DNA of 5,801 bases from Bacteroidota bacterium (GTDB lineage: Bacteria; Bacteroidota; Bacteroidia; Cytophagales; Cyclobacteriaceae), in contig QGUY01000252.1 in NCBI GenBank assembly GCA_003242315.1, positions 1 through 5,801 on the forward strand. Reading direction: 5' to 3'. The position numbers were made by a program, and so were the translations under genes. Each line of letters begins with the position of its first letter. The stretch's first letter is position 1. The notes under the pieces were generated by a model. That model did no database searches. It saw only the letters and a list, made by a program, of their open reading frames with translations, and was not told the DNA's origin. This document shows, piece after piece, positions 1 through 5,529 of this stretch.

Positions 1-402
1 GTTGGTCTTTTCTATTTCTTCTTTCTTCGCGGTGATGAGGTCTTTGGCTTCTTTGGTTCGCTTCTCGCAGATTTGGATTTCCAGTTCCTGAAGCTCTATT
101 TCCTTGGTGATGGCGTCGAATTCGCGGTTATTTCTGACGTTTTTCTGTTGCTCGGTGTATTTCTTGATGAGTTTCTCCGCTTCCTTAGCCCCTTCCTTGT
201 TTTTCTTGATGCTTTCTTCCAGTTCCTTTAGTTCGTCCTCAAATCTCGCCAGCCTTGTCTTGTATCCTTCAATCTCGTCTTCCAGGTCCTGAACCTCGTC
301 GGGGAGGTCCCCCCTCAGCTTCTTAAGCTCGTCTAGTTTGGTATCGATGGACTGGAGTTTGACAAGGGCTTCGAGTTTAGACGCGACCGATTGATTTTCC
401 AT
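1..402 (-). CDS. C4-type zinc-ribbon / coiled-coil protein, N-terminal part (3' end outside window)
   Basis: The minus-strand frame opens at an ATG at 402-400 and stays open for 134 codons to the left edge, so the C-terminus is missing. The translation begins MENQSVASKLEALVKLQSID and is almost entirely charged heptad-like helix rich in Glu, Lys and Leu, which predicts a long antiparallel coiled coil. The segment QKNVRNNREFDAITKEIE at residues 86-103 matches the conserved hairpin region of the Bacteroidota family annotated as 'C4-type zinc ribbon domain-containing protein' (about 250 residues). The family's Cys4 zinc ribbon is C-terminal and would lie outside the window, so it cannot be confirmed. 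The start codon lies 3 bases beyond the nif3 stop, which suggests co-transcription and possibly translational coupling; no Shine-Dalgarno sequence is visible. Related zinc-ribbon proteins have been proposed to bind nucleic acids, but I assign no specific function. The main alternative is a generic coiled-coil protein. Confidence 0.86.
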   Translation of the reverse strand, partial: MENQSVASKLEALVKLQSIDTKLDELKKLRGDLPDEVQDLEDEIEGYKTRLARFEDELKELEESIKKNKEGAKEAEKLIKKYTEQQKNVRNNREFDAITKEIELQELEIQICEKRTKEAKDLITAKKEEIEKTN

Positions 403-405
403 TAT

Positions 406-1500
406 TTATAGGTAGCTAATTGGATTTGTGACCGTTTTTGAAAAATTGCTCGCAAAGGTATGAAATTTTTTTGTTAATAGCTCTGCGAGCAGCTCTTTGG
501 TATGGATTTCACTTTCATAGTGCCCGATGTCGGCCACCAGAATGCGGTTCTCGGCGTCAAAAAACTCGTGATACTTGAAATCGGCGGAGATGTAGGCGTC
601 GGCGCCCGCTTGGATGGCTCTGGAGAGCAGGAAGCTGCCCGCCCCCCCGCATACCGCAACATTGCGGATTTTTCGTCCGGGAATCCGGGTGTGCCGGATC
701 ATGGGTAAATCCATACTGACTTTCAAACGCTGTAGAAACGCCATTGGTTCCTCAGCTTCAGGAAGTTCACCGAGTAACCCTGACCCAACCTCCTGGTTCT
801 CATTTGCCAGGGGCGTCAGATAGTAGGCAACCTCTTCATACGGATGGCTTTTCCTGAGTGCTTCCAGGATTCGTCCTTCCTGCCAGGAAGGGAAAATCAC
901 TTCAACACGCGTTTCATCCACGAGTTCCAGCTTCCCCTTTTCTCCAATATGCGGGTTGGCGCCTTCCACCGGCATAAAGGCTCCCTGGCCAGCGACCCGG
1001 AAGCTGCAGTTCTTGTAATTCCCAATCTGTCCCGCGCCGGCCTCATGAAGGGCCGCAAGTACCTCCTCGGCATTTTCGCGTGGGATGAAGGTCACGAGCT
1101 TGGACAGCGTGTCTTTCTTCGGTTGCAGGATGCGCGTCTTCACAAGCCCGATCTTTTCCGCGATCTTGCTGTTCACGCCACCAAGCACGTTGTCGAGGTT
1201 CGTGTGCATGGCGAAGATGGCGATGTCGTTCTTGATGGCTTTGATCAACGTGCGCTCGACATAGTTCCCTCCCGTAAGACGCTTGATGCCGCGGAAGAGG
1301 ATAGGGTGATGTGCCACAATCAAATTCGCACCCGCCTCGATGGCTTCATCTACTACCGGCTCGGTACAATCGAGCGTCACCAGCGCACCGCGCACCTCCC
1401 AACCCGGATCACCCGTGATCAATCCGGCGTTGTCGTACGATTCCTGGTAGGCAGGAGGAGCAATCGTTGAAAGGTAGGAGACGACGTCACGAATTTTCAT
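406..1500 (-). CDS. Nif3-like dinuclear metal centre protein (GTP cyclohydrolase I type 2/NIF3 family), long form
   Basis: This 364-residue protein is complete, with ATG at 1500-1498 and TAA at 408-406. N-terminal family motifs include YDNAG (22-26), NLIVAHHPILFRG (59-71) and AMHTNLDNV (97-105). The C-terminal motif is ADIGHYESE (323-331). By comparison with E. coli YbgI, the predicted ligands of the two metals are H64, H65, D103, H327 and E331, all present. Between the halves, roughly residues 130-235, lies the PII/CutA-like insert typical of the long bacterial form, ending in HPYEEVAYYL (219-228). YbgI-type members have about 250 residues and lack it. Family members form toroidal hexamers. 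The activity is unsettled: 'GTP cyclohydrolase' is a transferred label and metal-dependent hydrolysis is only likely. The gene is first in a leftward pair with the zinc-ribbon gene. Its leader is made of a TGTTGATG tandem repeat that abuts the start codon. Confidence 0.96.
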   Translation of the reverse strand: MKIRDVVSYLSTIAPPAYQESYDNAGLITGDPGWEVRGALVTLDCTEPVVDEAIEAGANLIVAHHPILFRGIKRLTGGNYVERTLIKAIKNDIAIFAMHTNLDNVLGGVNSKIAEKIGLVKTRILQPKKDTLSKLVTFIPRENAEEVLAALHEAGAGQIGNYKNCSFRVAGQGAFMPVEGANPHIGEKGKLELVDETRVEVIFPSWQEGRILEALRKSHPYEEVAYYLTPLANENQEVGSGLLGELPEAEEPMAFLQRLKVSMDLPMIRHTRIPGRKIRNVAVCGGAGSFLLSRAIQAGADAYISADFKYHEFFDAENRILVADIGHYESEIHTKELLAELLTKKFHTFASNFSKTVTNPISYL

Positions 1501-1520
1501 GTGTTGATGTGTTGATGTTG
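1499..1520 (+). repeat. Octamer tandem repeat TGTTGATG (array 1), at the nif3 start codon
   Basis: Two perfect TGTTGATG units lie at 1502-1509 and 1510-1517, flanked by ATG on the left and TTG on the right. The left end overlaps the nif3 start codon, so the repeat forms the 5' leader just upstream of nif3. The whole 22-base stretch is identical to the one at 5415-5436. A change in copy number would alter the nif3 leader without touching the coding sequence. Confidence 0.85.
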
Positions 1521-1628
1521 TCCGTCCCCGTAAAATACGGCAAACTTTGGGACTTGTGTCATGTATCAGGGCTTGCCCCCTGCATCTGCATCTGCCTCTG
1601 TCTAAGAAAATATGCCTTTATTCGCATC
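1501..1628. promoter_or_regulatory. Divergent intergenic region between nif3 and lpxK
   Basis: This 128-base stretch must hold the promoters for both the leftward nif3 pair and rightward lpxK, because the genes are back to back. The best match to the Bacteroidota -7 element TAnnTTTG is AAACTTTG at 1542-1549, with one mismatch in the fixed bases. A TTG at 1518-1520 is placed roughly like the -33 element, although the 21-base spacer is slightly long. The same core is nearly palindromic, so it also gives a one-mismatch match on the minus strand, but no matching -33 element is seen there. The region also contains the octamer array next to nif3 and a hexamer array in the lpxK leader. The regulatory role follows from gene arrangement; the individual promoter boxes are weak. 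Confidence 0.35.
1580..1603 (+). repeat. Imperfect hexamer tandem repeat (CTGCAT-type) in the lpxK leader
   Basis: Four consecutive hexamers read CTGCAT, CTGCAT, CTGCCT and CTGTCT; two are identical and two are degenerate. The array ends 25 bases before the chosen lpxK start. It probably arose by slippage; no function is evident. Confidence 0.6.
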
Positions 1629-2648
1629 ATGTTCCTGTTGCGTATCCTCCTATTTCCCTTTGCCGTGGTGTACGACATCATCACCCGGGTCCGGAATCAC
1701 CTGTACGACACCGGGATGAAGCCGTCGACGCAGTTTGATCTGCCGGTGATCGCGGTGGGCAACCTGGCCCTGGGTGGTACGGGCAAGACTCCCATGATAG
1801 AATACCTTATTCGCCTGCTGCCCGGGCGCATAGCCGTCGTCAGCCGCGGATACCGGCGCAAAACGAAAGGAGTACGCGTGGCGGGGGCAGACGACAACGC
1901 GGCAACGATCGGCGACGAACCGTACCAGGTACACCGGAAGTTCCCAAATGTCACGGTGGCGGTAGGTGAAGATCGCGCTTACACAATACCTATTGTGCTT
2001 GACCAGGTGCCGGATACATCTGTAGTGCTACTGGACGACGCCTTTCAACACCGAAGGGTTCGTCCTGCCTTCTCGATTTTGTTGACGGAGTTCAGCCGAC
2101 CTTTTTATCGCGACTTCATACTGCCATCGGGACGCCTCCGCGAATCGCGTCGCGGTGCTGCCCGTGCCAATGTGGTCGTCGTGACCAAATGCCCACGGAA
2201 CCTTTCTTCTCACCAGGAGGAAAAGACGCGTAAGGCCATCGCCAGGTATACCGATCGCCCCGTGTTCTTTGCATCGATCCGTTATGGTCACCCCATACCG
2301 TTCGGCGGCAACACGTCACCCCTGCAAAACAAAGTCGTACTGGTAACCGGAATCGCTAACCCTGAACCCGCACTGGCATACCTTTCACAAGGCTTCCAGG
2401 TGGTTCACCATCTGAATAACCCGGATCATTACCGGTATACCATCAAGGACCTGGAAACGCTGCGAGGACTCGTCCGCGACGACGTATCTATTATCACCAC
2501 GGAAAAAGACATGGTAAAACTCGATGCCCTCGCCCTCAGCGCGCCTTTTCGCCTTCCTTTGTTTTATTTGCCGATTGAAATGGTGTTTTTGAAGGATGGC
2601 AGTGATTTTGATGAAATGGTGCGTAATGTAGTGGGCAGTGGGCAGTAG
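1629..2648 (+). CDS. lpxK: Tetraacyldisaccharide 4'-kinase (lipid A biosynthesis)
   Basis: LpxK transfers a phosphate from ATP to the 4' position of the tetraacyldisaccharide 1-phosphate lipid A precursor, giving lipid IVA, at the inner face of the cytoplasmic membrane. The ATG at 1629 gives 339 residues, a usual length. The frame opens at 1467, but the extra 54 residues run through the nif3 start and two repeat arrays and resemble nothing known. The N-terminus MFLLRILLFPFAVVYDIITR is the expected hydrophobic membrane-associated helix. Other motifs are the P-loop GNLALGGTGKTP (44-55), SRGYRRKTKG (72-81), GDEP (95-98), LLDDAFQHRRV (134-144), PSGRLRES (166-173), VTGIANPEP (239-247), DHYRY (266-270) and TTEKDMVKL (290-298). 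By eye, D96 and H267 correspond to the catalytic residues D99 and H261 described in Aquifex LpxK. The last residues, VGSGQ, are encoded by a heptamer repeat. The porin-like gene follows 41 bases downstream and may be co-transcribed. Confidence 0.97.
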   Translation: MFLLRILLFPFAVVYDIITRVRNHLYDTGMKPSTQFDLPVIAVGNLALGGTGKTPMIEYLIRLLPGRIAVVSRGYRRKTKGVRVAGADDNAATIGDEPYQVHRKFPNVTVAVGEDRAYTIPIVLDQVPDTSVVLLDDAFQHRRVRPAFSILLTEFSRPFYRDFILPSGRLRESRRGAARANVVVVTKCPRNLSSHQEEKTRKAIARYTDRPVFFASIRYGHPIPFGGNTSPLQNKVVLVTGIANPEPALAYLSQGFQVVHHLNNPDHYRYTIKDLETLRGLVRDDVSIITTEKDMVKLDALALSAPFRLPLFYLPIEMVFLKDGSDFDEMVRNVVGSGQ

Positions 2649-2653
2649 GGGCA
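2631..2653 (+). repeat. Heptamer tandem repeat GTGGGCA over the lpxK stop codon
   Basis: Two perfect GTGGGCA units (2631-2637 and 2638-2644) are followed by a related GTAGGGGCA (2645-2653). The lpxK stop TAG (2646-2648) lies in the third, degenerate unit, so the final five residues of LpxK are repeat-derived. Similar GGCAGT-type tandem repeats are, from memory, frequent between genes in Bacteroidota genomes. Confidence 0.75.
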
Positions 2654-2689
2654 ACTGATTGCCATTCCGAGGTACTTTAGGACTTATTA

Positions 2690-4675
2690 ATGTTAAGAGG
2701 ACGTCCATATAGGCTAATTTCAAAAAGCACGTCGAGTGTTTCGCGTGGGTGGTGTCCATTCATTCAGGCCCTCACTCGTTTATTCATTCAATACTTCATC
2801 CCCGCGCTCACACTCACCCTCACACTCACACTGTCGTCCGCTCAGGATGTCCCTACTCGTCGCGGTTCCAGGATCATTGACGACTCGACGAAGCAGATAT
2901 ACGGGCCAACGACGTCCACGTATTTCTATGAAGATGACGTCTTCCTGAACATTGAAAGGAAGTATGTGATCGATACTGTCATACGCGACTTTCACCACTT
3001 TGCGCCGTTTCAGAAAAGCGAGTACACCCTGCAGGACCTCGGCAACATCGCTACGGCGTCGCGACCAATTTTCTTTGAAGTACCGGAGCACATAGGTGTG
3101 ACTTCCGGATTTACGATCTACGATCGCTACTGGGAGGCAAAGCGCATCAGGCATTTCGATACGAAGTCGCCCTACACCAACATCAACCTCGGTCTCGGGG
3201 GAAGAGGCCGGTCCACAACGAATGTCGAGTTCGCGCGAAACATCAATCCGCGATGGAACTTTGGCTTCAAGTACCGCGGATATTTTATCGACAAACAAAT
3301 CGCGCGGCAGGGTAAAGGCGACCGAAACGTTCGATCGGTTTACTACGACTTGTTTACGTCGTATGAATCACCCGACAGTACCTATCGACTGTTCCTAAGC
3401 TTTGCCCGCAATCGCCACCAGGTACAGGAGTTTGGCGGCGTGTTGGTACCGCCAGGATCCGACCGCTCCGCATACTTTCAACAAAATGCGCGAAGAATCC
3501 TAACGGAAGCGGAAGCGCGTGAACTTCGAATGAACCTTCACCTTTTTCACCAGTATCGAATTGGAAGCGGGCTTCAGCTGTACCATAAGTTCGACCGGGA
3601 TCGACAGGGCAACGACTATTACGATACTCCGGGAAGTGAACCGTCCGGATACTATGAACACATCGAGATTGACAGCACTGACACTTCGGATGAACTGCGG
3701 TTCGTCACCCTACGGAACGAAGTAGGCCTCAAGGGTAACCTGCTCAAGCTGTTCTACAACGGGTATTACGCCATCCGCCATTTCGACATGGAGTACAAGT
3801 ACCTTGACCCCGACACGCTGCACGTGCGCACAAAAGGTGCGGAACATTACCTGGGGGGGCGCATGATGTTGCGTCTCGACTCACTCATGACGCTCACGGG
3901 CTGGGTAGAGTTTATGGATAACGGAAACTTTCGCATCGAAGGGGACCTGAGCAGTCGTTGGCTGGAGGCGTCGCTGCGACAAAATCAGTTCGAACCCGGC
4001 TTTATGCAGCAGGCATACCGTGGAAGCTACAGCGTTTGGAACAACAATTTCAGTCCTGTCAACGTCACCCAACTCAGCGGCTACATCCACTACCGCTCGA
4101 AGGTAGTCCACCTTTCACCCGGAATTACGCTGACGCGGATGAACAACTATGTGTATTTCAGGGAAGATACCAGTCGCGTGCAGTACGTCATGCCGCAGCA
4201 GGTGGATGGTAGCCATGTGTTTTTTAGTCCCGAACTGCGCCTTTCCGTCAAATTCGGGCGCATGACGTTCCGCACGCGCGCGATATACACGTCCATGTTG
4301 GAAAACAGCGAAGACGCGATCAAGATACCGGAGTTGTTTGTCAACGCTCAGCTCGCGTATGAGGGCATCCACTTTGGCGGCAACCTTGAACTTCACACCG
4401 GTGTGGAGGCACACTGGCAATCGGCCTACGACGCGCTCGGCTACGCGCCGGAGATTCAGCAGTTCTATGTGCAGGACCCGCGCATAGCGTTTCGTTCCAA
4501 CGCATTCCCTCTCGTCGATATCTTCGTCAACGCCAAGATCAAACGAGGTCGCATATTCGTGAAGTATCACAACCTCATCCAGACCATCACGGGCGAAGGA
4601 TATTTTCCTACACCGTATTACCCCGGGCAGCGGAATGTGGTGGACTTTGGGTTTGATTGGTCGTTTTATGATTGA
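2690..4675 (+). CDS. Putative outer-membrane beta-barrel porin (Bacteroidota 'putative porin' family)
   Basis: This is a complete 661-residue protein. A hydrophobic segment at about 31-50 ends in SSA|Q, a good signal peptidase I site after A51. The n-region before it is unusually long (about 30 residues), yet no other in-frame ATG, GTG or TTG precedes the hydrophobic stretch, so 2690 is kept as start. The mature part has no further membrane helix and consists of alternating, aromatic-rich strands such as WNFGFKYRGYFI (189-200) and YRLFLSFARNR (232-242), ending in FGFDWSFYD, as expected for an outer-membrane barrel. Segments such as IYGPTTSTYFY (70-80), YTLQDLGNIATASRPIFFE (112-130) and FDTKSPYTNINLGLG (156-170) match my recollection of the Bacteroidota 'putative porin' group (Porin_10-type). 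No TonB-dependent receptor plug or SusC-type motif is seen. The substrate is unknown, and pore activity is assumed from the family name. It lies 41 bases after lpxK. Confidence 0.85.
   Translation: MLRGRPYRLISKSTSSVSRGWCPFIQALTRLFIQYFIPALTLTLTLTLSSAQDVPTRRGSRIIDDSTKQIYGPTTSTYFYEDDVFLNIERKYVIDTVIRDFHHFAPFQKSEYTLQDLGNIATASRPIFFEVPEHIGVTSGFTIYDRYWEAKRIRHFDTKSPYTNINLGLGGRGRSTTNVEFARNINPRWNFGFKYRGYFIDKQIARQGKGDRNVRSVYYDLFTSYESPDSTYRLFLSFARNRHQVQEFGGVLVPPGSDRSAYFQQNARRILTEAEARELRMNLHLFHQYRIGSGLQLYHKFDRDRQGNDYYDTPGSEPSGYYEHIEIDSTDTSDELRFVTLRNEVGLKGNLLKLFYNGYYAIRHFDMEYKYLDPDTLHVRTKGAEHYLGGRMMLRLDSLMTLTGWVEFMDNGNFRIEGDLSSRWLEASLRQNQFEPGFMQQAYRGSYSVWNNNFSPVNVTQLSGYIHYRSKVVHLSPGITLTRMNNYVYFREDTSRVQYVMPQQVDGSHVFFSPELRLSVKFGRMTFRTRAIYTSMLENSEDAIKIPELFVNAQLAYEGIHFGGNLELHTGVEAHWQSAYDALGYAPEIQQFYVQDPRIAFRSNAFPLVDIFVNAKIKRGRIFVKYHNLIQTITGEGYFPTPYYPGQRNVVDFGFDWSFYD
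2807..2830 (+). repeat. In-frame hexamer repeat encoding (Leu-Thr)4 in the porin signal peptide
   Basis: Four hexamers, CTCACA, CTCACC, CTCACA and CTCACA, run in frame from residue 40 to 47 and continue into CTG. They encode alternating Leu and Thr in the hydrophobic core of the signal peptide. Because the unit is 6 bases, gain or loss of a copy would change the core by two residues without a frameshift. Confidence 0.8.
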
Positions 4676-4693
4676 TGTGTTGATGTGCTGAAG
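4670..4693 (+). repeat. Octamer repeat TGTTGATG (array 2, degenerate), at the porin stop codon
   Basis: One perfect TGTTGATG unit (4678-4685) lies between two degenerate units, GATTGATG (4670-4677) and TGCTGAAG (4686-4693). The porin stop TGA (4673-4675) is inside the first degenerate unit. It has the same orientation as the arrays at 1499 and 5415. The remaining bases up to miaE (4694-4819) show no convincing promoter box or terminator; there is only a weak 5-bp inverted repeat (4693-4697 with 4710-4714) and an AT-rich stretch at about 4735-4752. Confidence 0.65.
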
Positions 4694-4819
4694 TCGCGGA
4701 ATCTGCCGGGCGACTAGTAGCTTGATGGTGCCTGCTATTTATCAATTATTCACATGAAGGCGTCTATATGTGTGCCCTATGTCCTGTGTGGTTCAAAAAA
4801 TTTCGTAAATCGCAGTTCT

Positions 4820-5413
4820 ATGGATAAGTACACCCTTGGCCTTGAACTCCCTACGGATCCGCGGTGGATCGACATTGCCAGTAAGAATATTGAAGAAATC
4901 CTCGTGGATCATGCGTATTGTGAACAGAAGGCGGCATCGTCATGTGTGTCGCTAATTATACAGTACCATGACAAAGACCGGTTGGTCGATGTGCTCACAC
5001 CTGTAGTCGCGGAAGAATGGAACCACTTTGAACGTGTATTGGCTGAATTGCGAAAACGCGGCTATGGACTCGGACCGCAACGCAAAGATGAATATGTCGA
5101 GGCGTTGAATAAGATAATACACAAGGGAGGTAGTCGCGATCAACAACTTGTGGAGAAGCTCTTGATGAACGCGCTGATCGAAGCGCGCAGCTGTGAGCGC
5201 TTCAAAGTCCTGTGGAAAAATATTCAGGATCCCGATCTCGCGGAGTTTTACCACGAACTCGTTATCTCTGAAGCACATCACTATCGCAACTTCCTCGATC
5301 TGGCGAAGACCTACATGCGCGAAGATTACGTTATGACGCGCTGGAATGAGTTGTTGGAAGCAGAGGCAGAGATTATGAAGGGACTCGAAGTCAGGGGAGA
5401 CCGTATGCACTGA
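4820..5413 (+). CDS. miaE: tRNA-(2-methylthio-N6-isopentenyladenosine-37) hydroxylase, MiaE
   Basis: MiaE is an oxygen-dependent, non-haem diiron monooxygenase that hydroxylates the isopentenyl group of ms2i6A at position 37 of tRNAs reading UNN codons. It acts after MiaA and MiaB, which are not in this window. The 197-residue product is a ferritin-like four-helix bundle. Predicted iron ligands are E35 (in DHAYCEQKAAS), E66 and H69 (EEWNHFE), E121 (ALIEARSCERF) and E151 with H154 (ISEAHHY), so both ExxH pairs are intact. The chosen ATG gives MDKYTLGLELPTDPRW, the usual start of the family. The frame also has an ATG at 4754, but its extra 22 residues look unrelated. The gene stands 144 bases after the porin gene and faces cysQ. 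No Shine-Dalgarno sequence is evident. The call is firm; only the start is open. Confidence 0.95.
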   Translation: MDKYTLGLELPTDPRWIDIASKNIEEILVDHAYCEQKAASSCVSLIIQYHDKDRLVDVLTPVVAEEWNHFERVLAELRKRGYGLGPQRKDEYVEALNKIIHKGGSRDQQLVEKLLMNALIEARSCERFKVLWKNIQDPDLAEFYHELVISEAHHYRNFLDLAKTYMREDYVMTRWNELLEAEAEIMKGLEVRGDRMH

Positions 5414-5414
5414 A

Positions 5415-5436
5415 ATGTGTTGATGTGTTGATGTTG
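5415..5436 (+). repeat. Octamer tandem repeat TGTTGATG (array 3), just after the miaE stop
   Basis: Two perfect TGTTGATG units (5418-5425 and 5426-5433), flanked by ATG and TTG, start one base after the miaE stop codon. The 22 bases are identical, including flanks and orientation, to 1499-1520 next to nif3. Confidence 0.85.
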
Positions 5437-5454
5437 CCTATATAAACAGCACCT

Positions 5455-5490
5455 GTCATCCTGAGCCCCGACAAGGTCGGGGCGAAGGAC
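5455..5490. repeat. REP-like palindromic intergenic element with hairpin
   Basis: The element begins GTCATCCTGAG and ends CGAAGGAC, a pattern I recognise as a widespread bacterial intergenic repeat. Inside it, GCCCCGAC (5465-5472) and GTCGGGGC (5476-5483) form a perfect 8-bp stem with a 3-base AAG loop. An outer TCCT (5459-5462) can pair with AGGA (5486-5489) across a symmetrical GA/GA internal loop. It lies between the convergent genes miaE and cysQ, so it could stop transcription from both sides, but neither strand has a T-run after the stem, so it is not a standard intrinsic terminator. Confidence 0.7.
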
Positions 5491-5529
5491 CCCCGGGATA
5501 GCGCATGCTCTAAATTACTTGCACACCAA

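Noticed and set aside
104..292. 62-residue Ser/Phe/Leu-rich plus-strand frame with an apparent hydrophobic start
   Set aside because: It is the complement of Glu/Lys-rich coiled-coil codons of the zinc-ribbon gene, which always gives Ser/Phe/Leu-rich shadows.
844..1470. 208-residue open frame on the plus strand opposite nif3
   Set aside because: It is fully antisense to a well-conserved gene with all metal ligands intact. Its composition is Arg- and His-rich, no domain is recognisable, and no promoter or ribosome-binding sequence is seen.
1499..1520. CRISPR-like repeats made by the TGTTGATG arrays
   Set aside because: The units are directly adjacent octamers without spacers, and no cas gene is present.
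1467..1628. N-terminal extension of lpxK from the ATG at 1467
   Set aside because: It would overlap the nif3 start and translate two repeat arrays; the extra 54 residues are unlike LpxK, while the ATG at 1629 gives the typical membrane-helix start.
2673..2680. TACTTTAG as a possible -7 promoter element for the porin gene
   Set aside because: It has one mismatch to TAnnTTTG, but the only upstream TTG (2659-2661) is 11 bases away, too near for a -33 element.
4115..4570. 151-residue minus-strand frame inside the porin gene
   Set aside because: It is antisense to a continuous barrel-coding frame and has no recognisable motif.
4754..4819. N-terminal extension of miaE from the ATG at 4754
   Set aside because: The additional 22 residues do not resemble the family, and MDKYTLGLELPTDPRW from 4820 is a normal MiaE start.
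4952..5410. 152-residue minus-strand frame opposite miaE
   Set aside because: It mirrors the miaE reading frame, whose diiron ligands are all present, and shows no independent coding evidence.
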